From positions 1 through 28,036 of the forward strand of contig DATJQJ010000030.1 in NCBI GenBank assembly GCA_035505975.1: a stretch of 28,036 nucleotides of DNA, written 5' to 3'. Source of the DNA: CAIKOD01 sp035505975. Lineage in GTDB: Archaea; Halobacteriota; Methanomicrobia; Methanomicrobiales; Methanospirillaceae. Positions 8,035-16,668 of this stretch are shown in pieces (position 1 is the first letter of the stretch; each line of letters starts with the position of its first letter). Under the pieces are notes generated by a model. That model was not told the origin of the DNA, ran no database searches, and worked only from the letters and a program-made list of their open reading frames with translations. The position numbers were made by a program, and so were the translations under genes.

Positions 8035-8925
8035 ATGAATGGAAATAAATATTCATATCTAACCGCCCTTGCCGCACTTGCGCTAATTGTAATACTAATT
8101 TATTCGGCTTATTCCGCAGAAATCATCGAAAATTCCTTAAAAATCAACAAGATCGAATTTGCTTCCGGCAATAACGATCTCACCTTAATTCAGGGCCCTG
8201 GTATTAGCCCGATTAAATTACCGGTTATCCATGCACCAAAATTGCAGCAACCTCAAATAATCCCTTTTAGCACATCTTTTCCAAACAAGATTCCGGTTAA
8301 TCTACCCATTTCCTATCGCAATAATTCTTCCCTGAAAGTTATCTCCTATCCGGTTAATAAGGCGATTTTTGCTTATCAGAACAATTTTGGAACGGTAGAA
8401 CCCTCGTGGTTCTTTCCTGACCAGCCGAAGACGAACTGGATGTTGCTTGCTATTTTCGATGGTAACGTTTCAGATTCCGAAGCAAATGAAATCATATTAA
8501 GCCATAATATTCCTGCAGGGGCAAATATCGGGGAGGCACTCACCGGCGAGCGATATTACTTATTGATCACGAGGAAGGACTATAACCCGATAATAAACAA
8601 GATAAAGACTGAAAAAAATGCGACAATCGATAATGCGTACCAGCGAACTATTGGAGATAAAATTTTGGTCCTTGTTGATTTTAACATGGATTATCCAGGG
8701 AGCGGTGCAGCTCAGAGATTGATTTCCGAAGGAGTGCCATTGAGGAGGACTACCGAAATCGAAATTTTCTACAACCCGGATACCCCTGATACAATAGCCA
8801 GTGGAATACAATCCCAGTTAAGCAATGATAACCAGGTCCTCTGCACCAAAATCTGGTATGGATGGTGGGCGTGTGGAGTGAACGGATGCGGGTCATTATC
8901 CCCGGTAAATGGAGGATATTACTGA
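8035..8925 (+). CDS. Secreted or membrane-anchored protein of unknown function
   Basis: From ATG 8035 the product has 296 residues. I chose this start because it lies just after AAAGGGAAG and puts a hydrophobic signal segment (LTALAALALIVILIYSAYSA) at residues 9-28; a longer frame from 7984 would bury it. The mature part has Asn-rich linkers. Around residues 130-200 a segment (MLLAIFDGNVSDSEANEII ... GERYYLLITRKDYNPII) looks loosely like the ferredoxin-like fold of peptidase I9 propeptide/inhibitor domains, which is a weak idea only. The tail holds three cysteines around WYGWWACG. It is the middle gene of a three-gene secreted-protein set. Confidence 0.65.
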   Translation: MNGNKYSYLTALAALALIVILIYSAYSAEIIENSLKINKIEFASGNNDLTLIQGPGISPIKLPVIHAPKLQQPQIIPFSTSFPNKIPVNLPISYRNNSSLKVISYPVNKAIFAYQNNFGTVEPSWFFPDQPKTNWMLLAIFDGNVSDSEANEIILSHNIPAGANIGEALTGERYYLLITRKDYNPIINKIKTEKNATIDNAYQRTIGDKILVLVDFNMDYPGSGAAQRLISEGVPLRRTTEIEIFYNPDTPDTIASGIQSQLSNDNQVLCTKIWYGWWACGVNGCGSLSPVNGGYY

Positions 8926-8953
8926 ACTATATCATTCCGGAAGGGGACAGGCC

Positions 8954-9361
8954 GTGCCCAGTCAAAATGATTTTGCTATTAAAATTTTCGTTGTAGTGAT
9001 TTTAACTGGAATAGTGCTCATTTCATCAGTTTCAGCGGGAGCACTAATTCATCACAATATCGACATGTGGCAATCCTCGACCAACAAGGAGATATTGTTG
9101 CCAAAAGACGGATCGACTTCATTTAAGATATCATCAGACAATTTGATCTTGCTGATCACACATCAGGGGAATATATCACCGTATTATACCGTTAATCCGA
9201 TTCTCCTCGATAAACCGGATTGGGAAAAACAAAATTTCTCATTGGCAATCGCTTTTCCATCAAAGATTGAAAGCATTTCGTTCGGATTATATGATAAAAA
9301 TATGGCAGCATCCTATTGCGGAGGAAAACCCTTCATGGGCCGGACAGATTTTATTTATTGA
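8954..9361 (+). CDS. Small secreted protein of unknown function
   Basis: The product has 135 residues from GTG 8954, chosen because AAGGGGACAG lies just upstream and the protein then opens with a signal peptide (IKIFVVVILTGIVLISSVSAG). An earlier in-frame start at 8909 overlaps the preceding gene. The mature part is about 110 residues, with one cysteine near the C-terminus. After the stop, a different frame stays open to 9485, so a recent frameshift is possible but not provable. It lies 28 bases after the previous gene and is probably co-transcribed with it. Confidence 0.55.
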   Translation: MPSQNDFAIKIFVVVILTGIVLISSVSAGALIHHNIDMWQSSTNKEILLPKDGSTSFKISSDNLILLITHQGNISPYYTVNPILLDKPDWEKQNFSLAIAFPSKIESISFGLYDKNMAASYCGGKPFMGRTDFIY

Positions 9362-10482
9362 GTCGAGTATAAACGTTCGGATGAATAAAATCGTAACGAC
9401 AGGGTGCGGCAACGTGGGAATGATCCAATTTCTCATTAAGAGGCAAGGTATTAATCTGAACAATTTATCAGTGCGGTATCATTAAGTAATAACAAAACGA
9501 ATAAGAACTAATCCTACATTTGGAAGAGGGCGGGATCTCAATCCCACTCATCCTGTAGAATCTCTTCTCGGTTTGATTATTAATTGGAATACTATAATAT
9601 ATTCTTTTAAATTGCAACCTGACATGGAGATTTCTTTTAAACAAACCGAAAATTGTTTTAAAAATGGATATCTTCTATGGTTCCACGCAATCAGGTAAAT
9701 TTAGAAAAGACATTTAAAATCAATATTCCAATGAGCTGCAACACGGTTTTCCTCAATAACTAGAAAATTCGGGTGTCCGCATCCATTTCTTAAGTCTAGG
9801 CAGTTTTTAATTCATATTTTACACTCTTTCCGAGCACGGAATCTGCAACAAACAGGTCTAAAAAAAATCACGTTCCTTCGTTATAGAAATATCATCAGTG
9901 GTACGAGCTGACTTCCATTTCGGATTCTGCTTTTATGCCTGCGTATTGAATTCAACTAGTTTATTGGCAACAATAAAACCCTGTAAAATAGGATCCCACC
10001 CATGAAAGAAGACTGCTGATCGGAATAATTTATTTTCATATGAAATATCTCAACAATTTTTTGTATTATTATTCTTAATTTTGGCAAGGTTAGTTCGAAA
10101 ATTCGGAAAAGTAACTTTGAATTCGATCCTTTTGAATACTATCCGTTTTACACAAATATTCTCTACAACACAATAGTAATTCCTATCCATCTGTAGTCCT
10201 GATTACCCTCCCTTTGCCACGATAAGGTCATACCGAAATGATCAACAATAAGTTATATCCGGATCTGTGAAAGGCCTCGTTACAATACTTATATTCTACA
10301 ATAGAAAAGAACCCAGACAAGGAGTCACGGAGTTTATGCTTGATTTACGCAGCCAAAATTTTCCTAAGTATGGAAATACAATATTAGAAGGCCATAGTTA
10401 CCCATGTCCAAGATCCACACAGAATTTCCCAAGTCGATGTGTTGCAATGTATCGTTGAACCGATACAGATGTCCTGTACACT
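9362..10482. other. AT-rich gene-free region
   Basis: About 1.1 kb lies between the secreted-protein set and the dif-like site. Frames are short and stop-rich on both strands. No repeat, tRNA or clear remnant of a known gene was recognised. It may be decayed accessory DNA. Confidence 0.5.
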
Positions 10483-10510
10483 TTTGCGCAGAATAGGTAT
10501 TCTACGCAAA
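10483..10510. other. dif: Candidate Xer recombination (dif-like) site
   Basis: The 28-bp layout is an 11-bp left arm TTTGCGCAGAA, a 6-bp centre TAGGTA, and an 11-bp right arm TTCTACGCAAA. The arms are inverted repeats with 10 of 11 matches, exactly the 11-6-11 geometry of known dif sites. The left arm resembles the TGCGCA-containing arm of the bacterial dif. It lies 33 bases before the xerA start codon and directly before its TATA box, so it could also, or instead, be an operator. The geometry is seen directly; the role is inferred. Confidence 0.5.
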
Positions 10511-10513
10511 AAC

Positions 10514-10521
10514 TTTATATG
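10514..10521 (+). promoter_or_regulatory. TATA box of xerA
   Basis: TTTATATG is preceded by a run of A. Transcription should start around 10538-10542, giving a nearly leaderless xerA message. It abuts the dif-like palindrome, so protein bound there would affect the promoter. Confidence 0.55.
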
Positions 10522-10543
10522 TAGTCCGAATAAAGAATAGACC

Positions 10544-11518
10544 ATGCAGGGTGGCTATTTTTCCGAGTGGCTGAACAGCTACCGCCAATACCTGAGAATG
10601 CGCAATTATTCGGCCCGGACCATACAGAGCTACGACCAGGTGGTCCGCATGTTCGCCTATTATGTCTGGTTGAAAAGAAACAGCGAACCCGGGACATTCG
10701 ATACCCTCTGGAAGGATTTTTCAAATGCCCGGCTCGATACCGACGTCCAGGTCGAACCGGTGATGATGAACGATTTCCTTACGTACATGAATTCGGTCCG
10801 GGCATACAAGCCGAAGACCCTGCACCGGATGATGTCCACGATCAGCTCGTTCTACCGGTTCCTGTCCACCCAGGGAGAAATCTCGGCGAACCCGATCATC
10901 GGGATCCAGAGGCCGAGGATCAAGGAGCAGGAACTCCGGTACCTGAAACACAGTCAGGTGCTCCGCCTGATCGACTCGATTCCCGATGAACGGGACAAGC
11001 TGATCGTCCGGACCATTTATGCGACAGGCGTCCGGGTCTCCGAGCTCTCGAATATCAATATCGAAGATATCGATTTCGAGGAACAGACCATCAAAGTTAA
11101 GGGAAAAGGCGGGAAGATCAGGACGGTGTTCATCGATCCTGAAACCCTCCGGGAGATGGACCCGTTTATCGGAAAGAGAATCGAAGGTCCCTTGTTCGTC
11201 GGTCAGCTGGGCCACCACATCTCGCCGAGGGCGGTCCAGCAGATCTTTCGGAAATACGCTCCCCCGGGAATCACCCCGCACAAGATCCGGCACAGCTATG
11301 CCAGCGAATTATACCGCCGGTCGAAAAACCTCAGGGTCGTCCAGGAGAACCTGGGGCACTCCTCTATCAAGACGACCGAAATTTACCTGCATACCGACCT
11401 GGACGAACGAAAACGGGTCTACCAGGAATACTTCCCCCTGTCGGATGAAACCCCGCATCAGCAGCAGGCTCCCGGTGCAAAAAAACCGGAAGGGTCGACA
11501 CCAGAGGGTCAAACCTGA
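10544..11518 (+). CDS. xerA: Tyrosine recombinase XerA
   Basis: This site-specific recombinase would resolve chromosome dimers at dif. The product has 324 residues. The N-terminal SAM-like core-binding domain spans about residues 5-115 (YLRMRNYSARTIQSYDQVV). The catalytic domain follows, with Arg164 (ATGVRVSEL), Lys188 in the GKGGK beta hairpin, His246 and Arg249 (PHKIRHSYAS), His272 (LGHSS) and the nucleophile Tyr281 (TEIYLHTD). All active residues are present. The C-terminus carries an extra polar tail of about 30 residues rich in Gln, Pro and Gly. The gene is alone and has high GC unlike the AT-rich DNA before it, so it looks chromosomal rather than an element integrase. A dif-like site directly upstream strengthens the call. 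Confidence 0.93.
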   Translation: MQGGYFSEWLNSYRQYLRMRNYSARTIQSYDQVVRMFAYYVWLKRNSEPGTFDTLWKDFSNARLDTDVQVEPVMMNDFLTYMNSVRAYKPKTLHRMMSTISSFYRFLSTQGEISANPIIGIQRPRIKEQELRYLKHSQVLRLIDSIPDERDKLIVRTIYATGVRVSELSNINIEDIDFEEQTIKVKGKGGKIRTVFIDPETLREMDPFIGKRIEGPLFVGQLGHHISPRAVQQIFRKYAPPGITPHKIRHSYASELYRRSKNLRVVQENLGHSSIKTTEIYLHTDLDERKRVYQEYFPLSDETPHQQQAPGAKKPEGSTPEGQT

Positions 11519-11948
11519 ATCTTCCGCAGAGTGGGTCCCGGATCAGGATTCGGGAAGCCTGAAAAACGTGATTACTGTAATACGGCAAGATAGAGAGTAC
11601 ATTTCGGTTTGAACAGGGAATACGTCATAAATTCAATAATCCCTGGATATTGTGCTGATAAAAGCCTCGTAAATCGGGCGATTTCCATGAGCCCTGTTTA
11701 GGGCCCTAATGTTGAATGTTCACTGCTGATGTACGATAAAATGTATACCATGAAGTGGCAGTGGGTATGCAGTCCATATCTACCTGAAGGACTTCACGAT
11801 TATATTCTCATGATATCGGCTGATCATTGTAGACTTACCCTGTATGTGAGGACGTTTATTCGTGAATCCTTTGCCTGAACGTGAAGGGAAATGAACCACC
11901 CAACGCAGAGTTTTAAAATATTACATCGACAGGAGTGGTTTCACCCCC

Positions 11949-12040
11949 GCCCTGTCCCACTCCTGAGTGGGAGAGCCCGTGGACAGGGCCAATCTGGATT
12001 GAAAATTAATCGTTTTGAAATTAATGCCCAATTTTCAATC
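11949..12040. repeat. Two consecutive inverted repeats (hairpin-forming)
   Basis: GCCCTGTCC (11949-11957) pairs with GGACAGGGC (11981-11989) around an inner repeat CCCACTC / GAGTGGG (11956-11971). Directly after it, GATTGAAAATT (11997-12007) pairs with AATTTTCAATC (12030-12040). The first is GC-rich and the second AT-rich. They could be a structured RNA, a terminator region or ends of a small element. Confidence 0.6.
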
Positions 12041-12155
12041 GGAAAAATGAACCAGGTATACCAAGAAGGTTGGCGTTTACGAGGTTTTTGAACCCGGCCT
12101 TTTTATCTGCAGTGTTCTTCATTTCTCGTGAAATTAGATGCTATTGAGATAATCT

Positions 12156-12311
12156 GACGCTCCCGGGGCTCCGCCCCGCCGCTATGGCGACCCCATTCGG
12201 GATAGGGACTGCACAGGGACGAACCCTATCCAAAGGCTTTCCTGATAGGGGTGGAACCTCTCCCGTCAATGGTGACAACGGAGAATAATTGTTGTAAGTC
12301 AACCAAAGCCT
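12156..12311 (+). repeat. Dispersed structured repeat, copy B
   Basis: This is the second copy of the repeat at 4020-4210, in the same orientation. The 5' hairpin here is GGGGC-TCC-GCCCC, whereas copy A has GGGGC-TCT-GCTCC, so the change keeps pairing as G-U. A downstream stem ACCCTATC (12222-12229 area) pairs with GATAGGGG T (12244-12252 area). The conserved 3' end is GTGACAAC followed by GTCAACCAAAGCCT. Confidence 0.7.
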
Positions 12312-12587
12312 GGTTTCACGACTATGCTATATGTACTCAAAATGCCCGGGCATCTCTTCGCTGCTATAAAAAAAAAAATCGCCAAAAAATATCCCAATTT
12401 TTTCTGAAGTGATAAGAGCCTGGTATCAAGCCCCTGATATGCATAACAAAATTGCATGTCAGGGTCGATCCGGTTCGATCACAGAACTCCATTGGAAACA
12501 GTGCTTCGACAATTGCAACCAAGGTTCTTGGAACCGGTTTGTTCTAAATTAAGCCCTAAATAGGCTCATTTTTCAGACGAGAACATC

Positions 12588-12610
12588 GCTATAAACCATA
12601 TGTTGCTATA
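12588..12610 (-). promoter_or_regulatory. Promoter-like motif, copy 3 of 3
   Basis: On the minus strand the site reads TATAGC, AA, CATAT, GGTTTATA, GC. It matches the copies at 3689 and 7235. It points into gene-free DNA toward the 3' side of xerA. Confidence 0.4.
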
Positions 12611-13019
12611 TGCTATAAGTATGATCATTTTCACTTTCAGCCCCTGTTTTTGGGCTCCCAACCATACCTCCTCTTGCTGAGATCCGGATTGTTTGCAGGG
12701 ACATCCACAATACATTGATGACCGACCGGGTGGAGTACCTGATATTTAAACATGATCACTTGTTCAGAAAAACCCTAAATCAAACCTAAAATTAAAAAAT
12801 ACGACTAAAAATCACTCAAAAATTTAGGTTCTGGCGGTGAAAATTGTCCGCATGTCGGGGCAACTCGGACCCAAAGCCCGGGTATCCCGGCGTGAGTCTA
12901 TTCCCAGGAAATCAATTCATCTTCGTAATGCGAAAAAAACAATTCCATCAAAGGAGGGTAGAACATTCGGAAATTCCCAAATCCCGCTTATTTTGATTCT
13001 CTCTGGAGGGCCTTCCCAT

Positions 13020-13026
13020 AAAAAAA
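13020..13026 (-). terminator. T-run terminator after comDE
   Basis: Six bases past the comDE stop the minus strand has seven consecutive T residues following CGATC. Archaeal termination typically occurs at such oligo-T tracts, so this probably ends the six-gene CoM operon. Confidence 0.5.
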
Positions 13027-13031
13027 GATCG

Positions 13032-14147
13032 TTACCTGATCGCCGCGACGAACCGGTCTCTGATCTGGTGCGGGAAGAGCGGGATGTTTTTCACATCCGC
13101 ATTGCCCGGCTTCAGGACGACGTGCACGAAGTTTGGCCCCCTGCCAAGAGTTCCAAGGATGGATTCGAGCCCCTCCGGGGTCCCGGTCTTAACGGTAAAC
13201 GGAAAACCCGATGCAATGGCGAGCATCTCGATATCGGTGGAGAGATACGCGGGCGTGGGCTGGTTGCCGGTGCTGCCGAACGACCCATTGTCCAGGCCGA
13301 AGACAGTGAGGTTCTCCGGCCTTTCCGCGCCGATGACCGGTAAAATACCGGTGCCAAGAATGCTCCCGTCGCCGTCGATTACCCAGACATCCCGTCTTGT
13401 GGTTGTGGCAAGGCCAAGGCCGATGGGTGATGCCTGCGTGTAGCTACCGAGCATGTAGAAATTCAGCGGTCGGTCGTTTGCTGCATAGAGTTCCTTGCTC
13501 GGTACGCCGATGTTTGCAACAACGGCCTGCCTGTCAAGGTGGCGGGCGATAACCTGGATCGCGTCGTTGCGGCTCATCATGGGTTCCGGGAAATTCCGGT
13601 TGTACTTCAGGGAAATATCTCTCCTGCGGGCCGGCGGCGGAACCGGGGTGTAACAGGACTCCTGGCCAACCCATGATCCCGGCATGACAAGGGCTACATG
13701 GGGCCGCGAGTTGGCGAAAGCATCGGTAATCACATCGCCGATTTTACTGAATTCGCTGCTGGTACGGATGACCGTGTAAGGGATCCCGGTCGCATCAAGA
13801 ATACCTGGCACTGCGGCGTTGAACGGCACCTGTGCCGGGATCGTCTCGTTCTCTATACCCCTCCAGCTCGCAAGGATGGGGAGGGGGAGATCATACGTCC
13901 GTGTAAGAGACATGAGGGCGTTGAGCATGTTCCCAAGCCCTGAGCTCTGGATGGCCATCAGGGGCCTCCTGCCGCCGAGGCAGGCACCTGCACAGACCCC
14001 TACGCCGTCCTCCTCCCTGGTGAGGCCGATATGCCTGAAATGCTCTGGCAGGAGAAAGTGGAGGTCCCGGGTCTTATCGCATGGAAGGGAAGCAACGAGG
14101 TCGATCTGCTGTTCCTTCAAAATTCTTATTACCTGGTCCTCAAACAC
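13032..14147 (-). CDS. comDE: Sulfopyruvate decarboxylase, fused alpha and beta subunits
   Basis: This TPP-dependent enzyme decarboxylates 3-sulfopyruvate to sulfoacetaldehyde in coenzyme M biosynthesis. The product has 371 residues. Residues 1-165 match the alpha (ComD, TPP pyrimidine-binding) part with the catalytic Glu in REEDGVG (Glu46). Residues 190-371 match beta (ComE, pyrophosphate-binding) with GDGS at 259-262 and the paired Asn of LDNGSFGSTGNQ at 286-294. In some methanogens these are two genes; here they are one. The start overlaps the end of the cysteate synthase gene by 8 bases. It is the last gene of the operon. Phosphonopyruvate decarboxylase is the closest alternative, but the neighbours favour ComDE. 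Confidence 0.93.
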   Translation of the reverse strand: MFEDQVIRILKEQQIDLVASLPCDKTRDLHFLLPEHFRHIGLTREEDGVGVCAGACLGGRRPLMAIQSSGLGNMLNALMSLTRTYDLPLPILASWRGIENETIPAQVPFNAAVPGILDATGIPYTVIRTSSEFSKIGDVITDAFANSRPHVALVMPGSWVGQESCYTPVPPPARRRDISLKYNRNFPEPMMSRNDAIQVIARHLDRQAVVANIGVPSKELYAANDRPLNFYMLGSYTQASPIGLGLATTTRRDVWVIDGDGSILGTGILPVIGAERPENLTVFGLDNGSFGSTGNQPTPAYLSTDIEMLAIASGFPFTVKTGTPEGLESILGTLGRGPNFVHVVLKPGNADVKNIPLFPHQIRDRFVAAIR

Positions 14148-15414
14148 TTGTCCTCACCATTTTCACTAACTCTTTCCTGATGTTTTCTATGCCCGTTCCA
14201 GCGGGGACCGTAAAGGACGCCTGCACCGGGATTCTTGCAAGGTCTTCCTGCAACCGCCGGTATCCGCCACCGGTGATGTTCAAAAGAACGGTCTTCTTCC
14301 GGTCGATCTTCCAAGTTTCGCATGCCTGCAGGAGCGATGCGGTGCAGACCGCTGCTGCAGGATCGAGATCTATCCCTTCCAGGTCCTCGAAGAGCGTTCC
14401 TGCGTTCCGGGCCTCCTCGTTTGTCACCGCAGACATCACTCCCCCTGTGTCGGTCAGGGCGTCGAAGACCCCGCCGGCAATGCTGTAGGGGGGTTCGCGG
14501 TTAGTGAGGACATCGGCCGCTACATGGGAGATTGCATCCTCTGCGTCAGGCATATCAGCCTCGGGGACGAGGTTTCTCCTTCCTGCATGCCATGCATGGA
14601 CCATCGGGGCAAACGGCAGGTTCTGGCATAGGTGCAGCACGGGGAGCCTGGAGCCGAAGCGCCCGTCAGCCCGGAGCCGGAGGGATGCTTCCCATGCTGC
14701 GATGCCGCCGGTGCCGCTGCCGATTGCCTGGAAGTAGTAGTCCGGCATGTGCCCTATGGTTACGGCCGCATCAAGCATCACTGTTCCCATGCCGTCCCGG
14801 CGGGCAATGTTCCTTGCCCCGCCCTCTTCAAGGAACTCCGGAAGGGCCGAGACCTCGCGGCCAAACCTGATGGCGTCAGTATAATCGCCCTTCACCGCGA
14901 TGACGCACGAGTTTTCAGCCGGGACCGTCGTCCAGAGCCGGTTGACTGCCCGTTCGGGGACAACAACGACCACCGGGATGCCTGTCATGGCCGAGACCTG
15001 CAGGAAGGCGCGTCCGGTATTTCCTGCCGAGGCGATGACAAGGGTTGCCGGTTTCTGCTCCCGCATACGGACAACTGTCGGCAGGGCCTCGAGTTCCTTG
15101 AACGAGCAGGTCGTGATCCTGCCGCCGCGTTCGGGCCAGTAACCATTGAATCCGATATACAGGTTATCAAGCCCGAGCTCACGGGCGAGGGCCAGGCTAC
15201 GGAAACAGACCGGGCCGGCTTCGGTTGCAAGGGTGCCGTGGACCGGGAGCCAGTCGGAGAACCGGAACATGCCGGGCAGTTCACGGACGGTCAGCTGCTT
15301 TGCCGTATACTCTGCCCTGAGGAGTGAGGCATGGCCGTTCGTGCACGCCGTAGTATAGTGCTCCGCCACCGCCTCGCCACCGAGAACACAGCGGAGGGTG
15401 TACTTGTTGTTCAC
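14140..15414 (-). CDS. Cysteate synthase
   Basis: This PLP enzyme makes L-cysteate from O-phospho-L-serine and sulfite, the entry step of the coenzyme M route used by Methanosarcinales and Methanomicrobiales. The product has 424 residues and is built like threonine synthase. It has a Cys-containing N-terminus, the PLP lysine in TTCSFKELEAL (Lys106), the Ser/Asn loop ASAGNTGRAF near residue 129, and a glycine-rich phosphate loop in AIGSGTGGIAAWE near residue 230. Threonine synthase is the alternative by homology; placement between comDE and the DUF39 gene decides for cysteate synthase. The ATG overlaps the upstream gene's stop by 4 bases (ATGA). An aminotransferase to turn cysteate into sulfopyruvate is still needed and is not in the window. 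Confidence 0.92.
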   Translation of the reverse strand: MNNKYTLRCVLGGEAVAEHYTTACTNGHASLLRAEYTAKQLTVRELPGMFRFSDWLPVHGTLATEAGPVCFRSLALARELGLDNLYIGFNGYWPERGGRITTCSFKELEALPTVVRMREQKPATLVIASAGNTGRAFLQVSAMTGIPVVVVVPERAVNRLWTTVPAENSCVIAVKGDYTDAIRFGREVSALPEFLEEGGARNIARRDGMGTVMLDAAVTIGHMPDYYFQAIGSGTGGIAAWEASLRLRADGRFGSRLPVLHLCQNLPFAPMVHAWHAGRRNLVPEADMPDAEDAISHVAADVLTNREPPYSIAGGVFDALTDTGGVMSAVTNEEARNAGTLFEDLEGIDLDPAAAVCTASLLQACETWKIDRKKTVLLNITGGGYRRLQEDLARIPVQASFTVPAGTGIENIRKELVKMVRTSV

Positions 15415-16658
15415 GGAAGGTCCTCCGTCTTACTGGTGAGCGTGAAGTGTCCGCCGAGTATTCTTTGCTTCAGCTCTTCGCAGAGCCGCAGGGCCCGGGC
15501 CCGGTCAGACTGACGGAGAATGATCGGCACCCGGTGTCCATCGACGGGAATTTCTCCGAGACTGCCGGTGAACGCATCCCCGGGGCATTCATGTATGCAG
15601 GTGCCGCAGTTGACACAACGGGCCGCATCTATCCCCTTATCCGGGTCGAATGCTCCTGCGGGGCAAACCGCCGCAACTATGCAGGTCTCGCATTTTAAAC
15701 AGGATTCCTTCGCATGCGAGATGACTGCACCGGGGCCGTCCCATACATCGGCATAGGTTGCCGTTGCGAACGGGACCCGGTCCCGCACATCTGCTATGGG
15801 TAAGGGGATCTCAGCGTTCGTGACGAGCAGGTTCCTGATAACAGAGTCGTCAAGGACCGGAACGGGGATGGCAACCGATGTGTTGCACTCGGGCCCTGCT
15901 GAAGTGATAAAGCCGCCCATCATATCAGGCATCATACCCTTCATGTCGGCAAAGGCCGCGATATTAGGCTTTTCGCGGGTGCTACGGGTCCCGGTACCCA
16001 TAATGGACCCGGTTCCGCCGTTCAAGAGGATCCTCGTCCCGGTCCCAATCACCCTGAAGTGCGGATCGTTCTCCAGAGGATTGATGTCCCCGCACCCGCT
16101 CACCGTTGCGCCAGCGAAGGGCCCGGCAAGGTCGGTGACAGCAAAGATGGTCTTTACCGGATCGGCACCGGTATTGACCACGGCGAGGTAGTTTTTAAAA
16201 GCGCTCCGCGTTGTTATGAGCCGGGCATGGCCCATCTCGGCAAGTGTCATGGTCCGGGAGAACTGTTTTCCTGCGGATTCCACATCGATGGTCACCTCCT
16301 TTCCTTCCACGAGGTCCCGGAAGAGATGTCCTCCGCCGTACGTATCGCTGGCGTGAGCCGTACCGTACACGACAAGATCCACTGAGCCGAGCCCCTCGTT
16401 CGGGCAGGGGCCGGGGATGGCGGGAACACCGTTGAGCCTGACCCTCTCCGCCTGGCTGAACGAACGCGGCGGGGCGACCGGGATGTGCAGGACCGCCAGC
16501 GTACCGGACATGACACCGAAGGTCCCTGTCGTGACGACATCGACGTCTTCTGCCGTAAGTTTTTCCCCGTCTGCGATGCGTTTCTTGAACTCCGCAGCAG
16601 TCAGTACCTCAGCATCGCCCGTGGCGATCTTCCGGTTGATGGAATCGATAGTCTTCAT
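15411..16658 (-). CDS. comF: DUF39 / ferredoxin protein, probable coenzyme M synthase step (ComF; methanogenesis marker 16)
   Basis: DUF39 proteins carry out sulfur insertion into aldehydes; relatives make homocysteine from aspartate semialdehyde, and an M. jannaschii member was reported to convert sulfoacetaldehyde to coenzyme M. The product has 415 residues. DUF39 spans about 1-310, with conserved cysteines at 85 (PGPCPNEG), 189 (SGCGD) and 258 (GPECN). A two-cluster ferredoxin module follows, with cysteines 320, 323, 326, 332 and 348, 351, 354, 358. The first cluster has five residues before its last Cys instead of the usual three. The start is 10 bases after the upstream gene and the end overlaps cysteate synthase by 4 bases. 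This position fits the final CoM step. ComF naming rests on memory of the family. Confidence 0.85.
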   Translation of the reverse strand: MKTIDSINRKIATGDAEVLTAAEFKKRIADGEKLTAEDVDVVTTGTFGVMSGTLAVLHIPVAPPRSFSQAERVRLNGVPAIPGPCPNEGLGSVDLVVYGTAHASDTYGGGHLFRDLVEGKEVTIDVESAGKQFSRTMTLAEMGHARLITTRSAFKNYLAVVNTGADPVKTIFAVTDLAGPFAGATVSGCGDINPLENDPHFRVIGTGTRILLNGGTGSIMGTGTRSTREKPNIAAFADMKGMMPDMMGGFITSAGPECNTSVAIPVPVLDDSVIRNLLVTNAEIPLPIADVRDRVPFATATYADVWDGPGAVISHAKESCLKCETCIVAAVCPAGAFDPDKGIDAARCVNCGTCIHECPGDAFTGSLGEIPVDGHRVPIILRQSDRARALRLCEELKQRILGGHFTLTSKTEDLP

Positions 16659-16668
16659 GTTGGTTTTC

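Larger units (their letters stand above)
11519..13031. other. 1.5-kb non-coding region between xerA and the CoM operon
   Basis: No convincing gene is present. A 66-codon frame at 11891-12091 crosses inverted repeats and has no protein-like features. The region holds nested inverted repeats (11949-12040), structured repeat copy B (12156-12311), the third promoter-like motif (12588-12610, minus) and the CoM operon terminator. Between these it is AT-rich and featureless to my eye. Confidence 0.5.

Noticed and set aside
11891..12091. Small protein of 66 residues after xerA
   Set aside because: The frame runs through strong inverted repeats, lacks a ribosome binding site and has no protein-like pattern.
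12525..12540. Short palindrome around GGTTCTTGGAACC
   Set aside because: Arms of five bases are expected by chance and nothing nearby gives it meaning.
12837..13343. A 168-codon plus-strand frame crossing the comDE end
   Set aside because: More than half lies antisense to comDE, and the remainder covers the operon terminator.
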